From: Xanthocytophaga flava
GTDB lineage: Bacteria > Bacteroidota > Bacteroidia > Cytophagales > 172606-1
DNA length: 64,000 nucleotides
NCBI GenBank assembly: GCA_030068525.1
Contig: JASJOS010000005.1
Location: 1-64,000, forward strand
Direction of reading: 5' to 3'
In this document: positions 9,141 through 17,216 of the stretch, one piece after another
Layout: each line of letters begins with the position of its first letter
How positions within the stretch are numbered: position 1 is the first letter of the stretch
The notes under the pieces: generated by a model
Seen by the model: only the letters and a program-made list of their open reading frames with translations
Told to the model about the DNA's origin: nothing
The model's database searches: none
Position numbers and translations under genes: made by a program

Positions 9141-10041
9141 ATGCTTCAGAAGATTGACCTTTTAAAAATGCTCTTAATGCAGAAACTGGAGAGTCCTCAA
9201 TCATACATAAATAATAGTTGGCTCCCCATTTCAGAATCTGATCGCGGGATGACCGTATAAACTCAGTTGCCTGCTTCTCATATTGACTACGGATGCGGTT
9301 AGGATCTGTCTGTACTTGTTGACCGGTTTCGGCATCCTCAAATACTGTAACTCCGGAAAAATCCAGATTCAATTCTTTTTTTCCCATCAGATGAAAGACC
9401 ATTACCTCATTGCGGGCAGGCAATAGGCTGCGAATAAAAGCTCCTAGCTCATCAGTATGTTCATACAAGTCAGTAATAAGAATGAATTTATGTTGAAACC
9501 CTCCTTGTTGCAGAGGTAATTGAATCTTCTCAGGCCATTTCCCTTTGCTATCTGCCTGAAAAAGCATCTGCATCCGAGCATTTTCCATACCCGCTTTAGG
9601 AGGCAGATGTAACACCTGCTGATCATTAATCAAAGCTAATCCATCCGCATCACCTTGCTGGCGGGCAATGAAGGCAATAGCAGCCCAGAGTATTTTTGCA
9701 TACTGCCATTTGCTCATCCCGTTCTCTTCGTATACCATACTGGAACTCGCATCTAGTAATCCATACCATCGGGTACGGCTTTCCAGTTCAGATTCTTTCA
9801 GATACAGCCGATCTGTACGACCAAAAATCTTCCAGTCTATCCGGCGCAAGTCATCGCCGGGCATATACGTCCGGTACTGACTAAAATCTGTACCTTGCCC
9901 TAACCGCACGCCTCCATGCAAACCCGAAATAGCCTCATGGGCTACTTTACGGGCCAGCCACTCCAATCCTTTTAAACTTCGAAGTTCTTCAGGAGTAAAC
10001 CATTGAGTTAAGGAAACAGATTTATTTTTAGACTGACTCAT
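9124..10041 (-). CDS. DUF58 (VWA-like) protein partnering a MoxR ATPase
   Basis: 305 residues, cytoplasmic, without membrane segments. The conserved DUF58 block is visible at residues 40-90 (GLHGGVRLGQGTDFSQYRTY, then GDDLRRIDWKIFGRTDRLY), followed by a von Willebrand A-like half whose first strand ends in the metal-site motif DASSSM (about residue 112). DUF58 proteins are encoded next to MoxR AAA+ ATPases and are thought to act as their target-binding adaptors. Here the MoxR gene lies 105 bases upstream and batA overlaps downstream. The 105-base gap is the second-largest in the operon region and contains no terminator that I can see. Confidence 0.92.
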   Translation of the reverse strand: MSQSKNKSVSLTQWFTPEELRSLKGLEWLARKVAHEAISGLHGGVRLGQGTDFSQYRTYMPGDDLRRIDWKIFGRTDRLYLKESELESRTRWYGLLDASSSMVYEENGMSKWQYAKILWAAIAFIARQQGDADGLALINDQQVLHLPPKAGMENARMQMLFQADSKGKWPEKIQLPLQQGGFQHKFILITDLYEHTDELGAFIRSLLPARNEVMVFHLMGKKELNLDFSGVTVFEDAETGQQVQTDPNRIRSQYEKQATEFIRSSRDQILKWGANYYLCMIEDSPVSALRAFLKGQSSEAYVAGS

Positions 10042-10146
10042 AGTCCTAACTGTAATGCATTAGTATCTCAACTTTGACAGACTGAGACATCAAGCAATAG
10101 ATTTAACTTTATGTAGAAGAATTTATGGTGAAATACAATACATGAA

Positions 10147-11136
10147 CTAAGCCTTGGTTGGGCGAACTTTTGAAAGCAGTGCTTCAATAACCCGGTCAGG
10201 AGATACACCATCTGCTTCTGCTTTAAAGTTTAACAGAATGCGGTGACGTAATACAGGTTTTGCTAACGCCTCAATATCTTCAGGTGTCACAGCATATCGA
10301 CCTTTTATTAAGGCACGCGCTTTCGCACAAACAACTAGTGCCTGTCCTGCACGTGTACCAGCTCCCCATTGTACCCAATCTTTTACTTCCTGTGGACTAT
10401 CAGATCCGGAACGAGTAGCGCGCACCAGACGGTTAATCCAGGAAAGTAAATCATCATGGACTGTCACTTCTCGAGCCCAATGTTGCAAATCCAATACTTC
10501 CTGCTGGCTTAGTACAGGTTCAATAGCCGCTTGTTTGCTTCCTGTAGTCTGACGCAACACTTCCAATTCATCTGCGGACTCCGGATATTCCATCTGGATA
10601 TATAACAGAAAGCGGTCTAACTGCGCTTCTGGTAACGGAAAAGTGCCTGCCTGCTCCAGCGGGTTCTGGGTTGCCAGAATAAAGTAGGGAGCCTGCATTT
10701 TGTAGGTTTTCCCAGAGTAGGTTACCGACTTTTCCTGCATGGCTTCCAGCAAGGCAGCCTGTGTCTTTGGAGGAGTTCGGTTGATCTCATCCGCCAGGAT
10801 AATATTGGCAAATAAAGGTCCAGGTATAAATTTAAATTTTCGCTGGCCAGACTCATCTTCCTGTAAAATAGATGTTCCTACAATATCTGAAGGCATCAGA
10901 TCAGGAGTGAACTGGATACGTCGGAATTTCAGATGTAATGCTTGCGCTACAGAACGTATCAAAAGTGTTTTACCTAATCCAGGAACACCTTCCAACAAAG
11001 CATGTCCACTCGCCAGCAAAGCAATTAACAACTGCTCTACTGTATCTTCCTGCCCAATCACAGCCTTGCCAATTTCCTTCTTCAACAGGGTTAGTTTTTG
11101 CTGAAGTTCCTGTACATAAGTCGTCGTATTCAACAT
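10147..11136 (-). CDS. MoxR-family AAA+ ATPase
   Basis: 329 residues, normal for the family. Walker A is GVPGLGKTLL (about residue 45), Walker B is ADEINRTPPKTQAALLEAM, sensor 1 is ATQNPLEQAGTFPLPEAQLDRF, and a C-terminal lid domain with YAVTPEDIEALAKPVLRHRI follows. MoxR ATPases act as chaperone-like remodelers that load metals or assemble enzyme complexes, with VWA/DUF58 partners. The gene sits in the centre of the operon, 88 bases after the DUF4159 gene. The presence of two metallopeptidase-family genes (tldD, tldE) at the start of the same operon suggests that maturation of these or an unknown envelope enzyme is its job (inference). Confidence 0.95.
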   Translation of the reverse strand: MLNTTTYVQELQQKLTLLKKEIGKAVIGQEDTVEQLLIALLASGHALLEGVPGLGKTLLIRSVAQALHLKFRRIQFTPDLMPSDIVGTSILQEDESGQRKFKFIPGPLFANIILADEINRTPPKTQAALLEAMQEKSVTYSGKTYKMQAPYFILATQNPLEQAGTFPLPEAQLDRFLLYIQMEYPESADELEVLRQTTGSKQAAIEPVLSQQEVLDLQHWAREVTVHDDLLSWINRLVRATRSGSDSPQEVKDWVQWGAGTRAGQALVVCAKARALIKGRYAVTPEDIEALAKPVLRHRILLNFKAEADGVSPDRVIEALLSKVRPTKA

Positions 11137-11224
11137 TTGTATGGTTTGATTAGTTGCTGATACGGAAGTTCCGTATAGATAAGTGATGTTTTAAAATAAT
11201 AAAGTCTTCTTTATCATGAGGTGC

Positions 11225-11851
11225 TTAACGGGTCAGAGCATGAACAACAATGTTGACACCAAATTTCGTATTGTCTTTGGCCAGCCAACGTTTATTGCGA
11301 TAATCGTAGTCCCATTCACAACCATAATCCTTATTACTGTACAAAACTCCAATACGTCCATTTACCAGAATGGCTTTCAGATAATCGTGTACCAGATCAT
11401 CACCCCAACCATTCAGTTCTACACTGGTAGCGGGAGGGCCATCTTCAAATTCAAAGAAGCAAGAATAGAGGGCATGATCGTTAGGGAGTTTCTGTAAAGC
11501 ATTGGCGCCAAACAACTCTTCCATCTGTCGCTCAAATGACTTGGCAAACAGACCATCGATATCATGATTACAATCGTCTACAAACACAAAACCACCACGC
11601 TGTACATATGCCTTAAAGTTCTCTTTCTCCTGTTTAGTAAACTCAACCAGTTTATGTCCACTCAGATAACAGAATGGTGAAGAAAAGACAGCTTTGTCTG
11701 ATAAAGAGACAACCTTTTCTTCAATATCGACAGGTATGGTTGTATACTCAATCAGCGAGTTCATCAGATTGGTAGGCATACGCTGGTCTGTATTCCAGTC
11801 ACCAGATGTGTATTGTAATCGTGTAAAGAAAAAAGCCTTGCTAAACTCCAT
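11225..11851 (-). CDS. DUF4159 domain-containing protein
   Basis: 208 residues with no signal peptide or membrane helix. It shows the DUF4159 pattern: FFFTRLQYTSGDWNTD near the start, PFCYLSGH in the middle, then GGFVFVDDCNHD and a C-terminal GVLYSNKDYGCEWDYDY. DUF4159 has a ThuA/GATase-like fold and is regularly encoded beside MoxR-DUF58-BatA genes. Here it is 61 bases downstream of tldE and 88 bases upstream of the MoxR gene. No enzymatic activity can be inferred. Confidence 0.88.
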   Translation of the reverse strand: MEFSKAFFFTRLQYTSGDWNTDQRMPTNLMNSLIEYTTIPVDIEEKVVSLSDKAVFSSPFCYLSGHKLVEFTKQEKENFKAYVQRGGFVFVDDCNHDIDGLFAKSFERQMEELFGANALQKLPNDHALYSCFFEFEDGPPATSVELNGWGDDLVHDYLKAILVNGRIGVLYSNKDYGCEWDYDYRNKRWLAKDNTKFGVNIVVHALTR

Positions 11852-11912
11852 ATTTTTGTAACAGAGATAGCATTACAGTCTAAGATAATTAAACTGTAAT
11901 GCTATTCATCTC

Positions 11913-13229
11913 TTAAACAGCGTCAGATAAACTGGTAAAGGTAAAGTCGCGAATCCGCATAGGAGGAATCAGGTTGCCATTTACACGTTGTGCTTTTCCC
12001 ATGGCATCCAGATTGTTCAACATGATGACCGGACTTTCATTAAAACGGAAGTTTTTGACAGGATATTTGATTTGTCCGTTTTCAATGTAGAAAGTACCAT
12101 CACGGGTAAGACCTGTATAGAGTAATGTTTGAGGATCAACAGAGCGGATATACCAGAAGCGGGTGACAAGGATACCTTTTTCAGTACCTTTGATCAGGTC
12201 TTCCAGACTACCATTACCCCCAGGAATGATAATATTAGAAGGGAAGGCAATAGCTTCTGTGCCTTTTTTCTGTGCCCAGAAACGATCATAGGCCATTGTC
12301 TTTACTACACCATTCTGTATCCAGTCTGTACGTTTGCGAGGTAGGCCATCATTGGTCCAGGTAGAGCCCGGAACTTCTGCATTCAATGGGTCAGAGTAGA
12401 TACTGATTCGTTCGTCCAGCAGCTTTTCTCCCAATTTGTTGCCTCCTCCTTTTTTAGAAAGGAAACTACGACCTTCATCTGCATTACGGGCATTGAAGCT
12501 GCGCATCATATTTTCAATCAGATCTACAGCAGCAGCAGGTTCTAACACAACTGTGTACTTACCTGGTTCAATAGCTTTTGCACTACGGGAGCCTATTGCT
12601 TTCTGAATAGCAATTTCAGAGGCTTCGCCGGAATCTAGTTTGGCAGCATCATTAAAATCACGAGTAACCCATCCTGAACCTAGCCCATCGTTAGTACGCA
12701 TGGTCACAGTAAAGTTCAGGTCGCTCTGCGTATGATAAGCAAACAATCCTTTGGAATTCATTATGGAAGAAAAACCAGATGAATGCTCCAGGAAACCAGC
12801 TGCTGTTATATCTTTCTTAGAAGCAGGCAAAATACTTTTTTCAGCTACATTAGCCCGAAATTCAGGATCGATTTTCCCTGTGCTGTCAAAATACGCTTTG
12901 GATTCAGCATATTGCTGCGGACCGAGTATACTTACATATTCGGGGTTCTCAGGTGCTAATCTGGCCAGTTCTTCTGCCCGTTTCACTACTTTTTCCAAAG
13001 ATGCACTGTCAAACTCATTGATACTGGCAGTACCCGTTTTCTTTCCAAATGAAGACTGTACAGACAGTGTCATGTTCGTTTCTTCACCACTGGTAGAAAC
13101 TGTATTCCGTGCATAACGAATGTTCCCGCCATGATTGTTATTCAGGCTTATTGAACACTCGTCAGCCTTCGAATAGCCTAATACTTTTGTAAGCAATTGT
13201 TTTGCTTCCTCTTTACTTAATATTGCCAT
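11913..13229 (-). CDS. TldE/PmbA-family protein, copy 1
   Basis: 438 residues. TldE (PmbA) is the non-catalytic partner of the TldD metalloprotease; in E. coli the TldD-TldE heterodimer matures microcin B17 and degrades unfolded peptides. The N-terminal RYARNTVSTSG segment, the EPGKYTVVLEP linker in the middle and the C-terminal GLTRDGTFYIENGQI region match the family. No HExxxH motif is present, as expected for TldE. There is no signal peptide, in contrast to its partner. It follows tldD copy 1 by 28 bases. A plus-strand paralog lies at 17217-18554; the C-terminal 59-base block 12058-12116 is identical to 18333-18391 in that copy. Confidence 0.9.
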   Translation of the reverse strand: MAILSKEEAKQLLTKVLGYSKADECSISLNNNHGGNIRYARNTVSTSGEETNMTLSVQSSFGKKTGTASINEFDSASLEKVVKRAEELARLAPENPEYVSILGPQQYAESKAYFDSTGKIDPEFRANVAEKSILPASKKDITAAGFLEHSSGFSSIMNSKGLFAYHTQSDLNFTVTMRTNDGLGSGWVTRDFNDAAKLDSGEASEIAIQKAIGSRSAKAIEPGKYTVVLEPAAAVDLIENMMRSFNARNADEGRSFLSKKGGGNKLGEKLLDERISIYSDPLNAEVPGSTWTNDGLPRKRTDWIQNGVVKTMAYDRFWAQKKGTEAIAFPSNIIIPGGNGSLEDLIKGTEKGILVTRFWYIRSVDPQTLLYTGLTRDGTFYIENGQIKYPVKNFRFNESPVIMLNNLDAMGKAQRVNGNLIPPMRIRDFTFTSLSDAV

Positions 13230-13257
13230 TGGTTAGGTTTGTTTTAAGAATAGATGA

Positions 13258-14904
13258 TTAGATTTTCCGGGCGGTATTAATGACATTGACACCGTCAAAG
13301 CGAGCAGTAGAACTTCCATGTGATACCGCACTTATTTGGGACGGTTGTCCTTTGCCATCAAAGAACGACCCAAACAAACGATAATCACTTTCATCACATA
13401 CTTTCGAACACGAGTTCCAGAATTCCTGCGTATTGGATTGATAGGCTACATCATTTAGCATACCCACAATTTTCCCACCCTTGATTTCATAGAAAAGCTG
13501 TCCGCCAAACTGGAAATTATAGCGTTGCTGATCAATGGAATAAGACCCACGACCTGCAATGTAAATACCTTTCTCTACATCTTTAACTAAGTCATTGACA
13601 GAACATTTCTCTTTTCCTGGGGCAAGAGATATATTTGCCATCCGTTGAAACTGTACCGAACTCCAGCTATCGGCATAACAGCAGCCTTGTGATTCAGCTT
13701 CGCCGATAATATGGGCCTGGTCGCGAATAGCCTGATAGTTAACAAGGATACCATCTTTAACCAGATCCCAACGTTTGGTTTTTACGCCTTCATCATCATA
13801 TCCTACAGCACCTAATGAACCAGGTTGAGTTTTATCAGCAAATATGGTTACCTGCTTACTTCCATAATTAAATGTTTTTGATTTCCATTTATCAAGTGTA
13901 GCAAAGGAAGTACCGGCATAATTAGCTTCATATCCAAGGACACGATCCAGTTCCAGTGGGTGACCAACCGATTCGTGGATCGTTAAACCCAAGTGGTTAG
14001 GCTCCAGTACAACTGTATATTTTCCCGGCTCTACAGATTTAGCAGTCAGCTTTTCTTTGGCATGTTTAGCTGCTGCAGTAGCATCTTCTATAATGTCGTA
14101 TGAGTTCTTATATAAAGAGAGACCTGTACCTGTTGGCCCTGCAATTTTGCCTGCCCCCTTTCCAGTCAAATATTCATATCCCATTCCCATGGGAGCACTT
14201 AACGCATCACGGGTTTTGAAGGAGTTAGTCTTAGGATCAATGGCAGTTACTGTAAAATTAGGCCATATCCGATGTATGTCCTGATCAATGTAAGATCCAT
14301 CTGTTGACGCAAAATATTTCTGTTCATTTATAAGAAACAGGGCAGAATTCACAAAATTAGCACCATTTTTCATCGCAGCGGCATTAGCGGCCAGCAATAG
14401 GTCCACTTTCTCAGAAACAGGCACTTCAAACGCATTTTTCTGAATAGGTGTCTTCCAAGCCACTTCCCCATATCCTTTTTGTGGTGCCAATTGAACGGGA
14501 TCTTTTTGCAAACGGGAGTTTGCTTTGGCAATCGCAACAGCTTGTTTGGTTGCTTTAGCAATGCCTTCAGTTGTTACCTCAGAAGTTGCTGAAAATCCCC
14601 AGGTGCCATTTACCAATACGCGAATTCCAGCGCCAAACGATTCTGTATTCACAATATTCTGCACCTTATCTTCTCTGGTAAACAGATACTGGTTCAAATA
14701 GCGACCTATACGAACATCTGCGTATGAGGCTCCACTACTTTTTGCAGCTTGTAATGCCACATCAGCCAATTGTTTTTTCTGAGATACCTCCATTCCTGAG
14801 TTCAGAAATACGGAGGGATCAACAGACTCTCCAAACATAGGGATAGGCATCATAAGTCCGCCTAATCCAAGTCCGGCTGCTTGAATAAAGTTTCTTCTTT
14901 TCAC
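13258..14904 (-). CDS. TldD-family metalloprotease with Tat-type signal, copy 1
   Basis: 548 residues, first gene of the minus-strand operon. The N-terminus (MKRRNFIQAAGLGLGGLMMP) is a twin-arginine type signal, so export in folded form is likely. The zinc motif HExxxH is present as HESVGH (about residue 316), with the TldD hallmark GSLGAVGYDDEGV and a C-terminal GKGQPSQ segment; E. coli TldD uses this HExxxH plus a downstream Cys for zinc, and a conserved QGCCYADSW segment with two Cys lies further on. Length exceeds E. coli TldD (481 aa), mostly through the signal and insertions. Neighbours are the matching tldE and then a MoxR/BatA gene set. It is closely related to the plus-strand copy at 15458-17098. 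Confidence 0.92.
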   Translation of the reverse strand: MKRRNFIQAAGLGLGGLMMPIPMFGESVDPSVFLNSGMEVSQKKQLADVALQAAKSSGASYADVRIGRYLNQYLFTREDKVQNIVNTESFGAGIRVLVNGTWGFSATSEVTTEGIAKATKQAVAIAKANSRLQKDPVQLAPQKGYGEVAWKTPIQKNAFEVPVSEKVDLLLAANAAAMKNGANFVNSALFLINEQKYFASTDGSYIDQDIHRIWPNFTVTAIDPKTNSFKTRDALSAPMGMGYEYLTGKGAGKIAGPTGTGLSLYKNSYDIIEDATAAAKHAKEKLTAKSVEPGKYTVVLEPNHLGLTIHESVGHPLELDRVLGYEANYAGTSFATLDKWKSKTFNYGSKQVTIFADKTQPGSLGAVGYDDEGVKTKRWDLVKDGILVNYQAIRDQAHIIGEAESQGCCYADSWSSVQFQRMANISLAPGKEKCSVNDLVKDVEKGIYIAGRGSYSIDQQRYNFQFGGQLFYEIKGGKIVGMLNDVAYQSNTQEFWNSCSKVCDESDYRLFGSFFDGKGQPSQISAVSHGSSTARFDGVNVINTARKI

Positions 14905-15457
14905 TTTGATTGGTTTTTAGGTTGATAACTCCTCTTATTGGAAATATTATATATCCTGTTGCTATAAGTCAAATCTAACAAGCTATATTCTTCAATTATC
15001 CCAAATATAATTTTTGTTTATATGAATGGAAGAAAAAAATGATGGGCGGTAGTATGTAAAACATTATACTCTTTTGTGAAAAGCCTCCTTCACCAAATTA
15101 TATCAAATAAGCGAATTTGCCATACTTTTTTCACCAAAGAAGAGTACTTCCTATTTATATATCGTATACAACAATGCCGAAAACAAGGTAATAATAGACT
15201 AGCCTGACTACAGAAATTATAAAAAATCTTCAATTTTGACTAACCCTACCATCCCACTTATCCTGATACATAGACCATACTTCCCTGAATCCTGCCGTTC
15301 AAAGAATTTGATTATTACTTTATTGCTGCCACTCCTAATCTTATGTAATTTAAAAATCTATAATTTTATATGGCTTATTGTGTATTTCTCCGAAGAGAGT
15401 TTGCAGAAGAGCCATTTTTTCAAAACCAACCTAACTTAACCCAAGGAGGAAATTACC
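14905..15457. other. 553-base divergent intergenic region between the two tldD genes
   Basis: No convincing gene. For the minus-strand operon, candidate -7 elements (TAnnTTTG read on the minus strand) lie at 14970-14977 and 15002-15009. For the plus-strand tldD I find no good -7 match. The region is A/T-rich and shows no obvious symmetry about its middle, so the divergent duplicates do not share a mirrored promoter. Confidence 0.5.
15443..15450 (+). promoter_or_regulatory. Strong Shine-Dalgarno sequence that fixes a TTG start
   Basis: AAGGAGGA lies 7-8 bases before TTG at 15458. Strong ribosome-binding sites are rare in this lineage; together with the alignment of the following Tat motif with the paralog (MNRRDF versus MKRRNF) it decides the TTG start. 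Confidence 0.75.
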
Positions 15458-17098
15458 TTGAATCGTAGAGACTTCATCCAACTAGCCGGTATGGGAGCAG
15501 GAGCATTTATGCTACCTAACATTCCAGTTTCCGGTCGTCCTATTGCAGTAGAAGCCATGCTGGAATCTCCCATGGACGTCGCCGTTAAAAAACGTTTAGC
15601 AGATGCAGCATTAAATGCGGCCAAATCCAAAGGTGCAACTTATGCTGACATCCGTATTGGTCGCTATTTGAACCAATTTGTTATAACCCGTGAAGACAAA
15701 GTACAGAACATTGTGAATACAGAGTCCTATGGAGTAGGTGTACGTGTCATTGCCAATGGTTGCTGGGGATTTGCTGCTGTGGTAGATGCTAAAAGTGAAG
15801 CTGACACTGCCAAAGCTGCAGAACAAGCAGTAGCCATTGCGAAGGCCAATTCCAAATTATTAAAGGAACCTGTTCAGTTAGCTCCTCAAAAAGGATTTGG
15901 AGAGGTAAGCTGGAAAGCACCTATCCAGAAAAATGCGTTTGAAGTGCCTATTAAGGAAAAAGTGGACCTGCTGTTGAATGTTAATGCGGAAGCTTTAAAA
16001 AATGGAGCCAATTATATTAACTCACTATTATTCTTAGTAAACGAACAGAAGTACTTTGCGTCAACAGATGGGTCTTATATCGATCAGGATATACATCGGA
16101 TATGGCCTGTATTTACAGCAACGGCTATTGATCCCAAGACAGGTAAGTTTGAGACCCGTCAATCACTAAGTGCGCCTATGGGAATGGGATATGAATATTT
16201 GCAAGTTAATCCTAAAGATAAGGTGACAGGTATTACGACCCGTTATAATAAAGGATATGACATGCTGGAAGATGTAATAGCAGGAGCAAAACAGGCAAAA
16301 GCAAAGCTAACAGCCAAGTCTGTTGAAGCAGGTAAATATGATCTGGTATTAGATCCTTCTCACTTATGGCTTACGATCCACGAATCAGTAGGTCACCCGC
16401 TGGAACTGGATCGTGTCCTTGGATATGAAGCCAACTTTGCAGGTACTTCCTTTGCCACACTCGATAAATGGAAATCAAAAAACTTTAACTATGGTAGCAA
16501 ACAAGTCAATCTGTTTGCCGACAAAGTTCAACCAGGATCATTAGGCGCTGTAGGATATGATGACGAAGGCGTAAAAACCAAACGTTGGGATCTGGTTAAA
16601 GATGGTATCCTTGTTAACTATCAGGCTATTCGCGACCAGGCCCATATTATCGGCGAAGCTGAATCACAAGGCTGCTGTTATGCCGATAGCTGGAGTTCGG
16701 TACAGTTTCAACGGATGGCAAATGTTTCCCTTGCTGCCGGAAAAACACCACTATCCGTTGCAGAGATGATCAAAGATGTAAAACGTGGTATTTATATTAT
16801 TGGTGATGGTTCATTCTCTATCGACCAACAACGTTATAACTTCCAGTTTGGCGGACAGCTTTTCTATGAAATAAAAGATGGCCAGATTGTAGGTATGCTG
16901 AAAGATGTAGCCTATCAATCCAATACGCAGGAATTCTGGAACTCGTGTGTAAAGGTTTGCGACGAGAAAGACTACCGTCTGGGAGGTTCATTCTTTGATG
17001 GCAAAGGGCAACCTTCTCAATCCAGTGCAGTATCACATGGAAGTTCTACTGCCCGCTTTAATGGTGTCAATGTCATCAACACTGCCCGTAAGCTATAA
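15458..17098 (+). CDS. TldD-family metalloprotease with Tat-type signal, copy 2
   Basis: 546 residues starting at a TTG codon behind a strong Shine-Dalgarno sequence. Like copy 1 it opens with a twin-arginine type signal (NRRDFIQLAGMGAGAFML) and contains the zinc motif HESVGH (about residue 308), GSLGAVGYDDEGV, QGCCYADSW and the C-terminal GKGQPSQ segment. The two copies are highly similar throughout and, over 159 bases (16565-16723 here, 13633-13791 in copy 1), identical at DNA level. Its partner tldE follows 118 bases downstream. This pair lacks the MoxR/BatA genes that follow copy 1, so the two pairs may serve different substrates or conditions (inference). Confidence 0.92.
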   Translation: MNRRDFIQLAGMGAGAFMLPNIPVSGRPIAVEAMLESPMDVAVKKRLADAALNAAKSKGATYADIRIGRYLNQFVITREDKVQNIVNTESYGVGVRVIANGCWGFAAVVDAKSEADTAKAAEQAVAIAKANSKLLKEPVQLAPQKGFGEVSWKAPIQKNAFEVPIKEKVDLLLNVNAEALKNGANYINSLLFLVNEQKYFASTDGSYIDQDIHRIWPVFTATAIDPKTGKFETRQSLSAPMGMGYEYLQVNPKDKVTGITTRYNKGYDMLEDVIAGAKQAKAKLTAKSVEAGKYDLVLDPSHLWLTIHESVGHPLELDRVLGYEANFAGTSFATLDKWKSKNFNYGSKQVNLFADKVQPGSLGAVGYDDEGVKTKRWDLVKDGILVNYQAIRDQAHIIGEAESQGCCYADSWSSVQFQRMANVSLAAGKTPLSVAEMIKDVKRGIYIIGDGSFSIDQQRYNFQFGGQLFYEIKDGQIVGMLKDVAYQSNTQEFWNSCVKVCDEKDYRLGGSFFDGKGQPSQSSAVSHGSSTARFNGVNVINTARKL

Positions 17099-17216
17099 CA
17101 ATGGTGTCTATGGTATGGAGAGTACAATGGTATAGATAGAAGAAACTATACTCGTAACTCTATCTAATGCATGAGAAAAGGAAAATAAAGTCAACCACAC
17201 CTACACAAGAATAATT

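Noticed and set aside
15236..15439. 67-codon frame in the region between the divergent tldD genes
   Set aside because: Begins with TTG, no ribosome-binding site and no recognisable motif; overlaps the likely promoter region of tldD copy 2.
14905..15457. CRISPR or other repeat array
   Set aside because: No regularly spaced repeats; the sequence is plain A/T-rich intergenic DNA.
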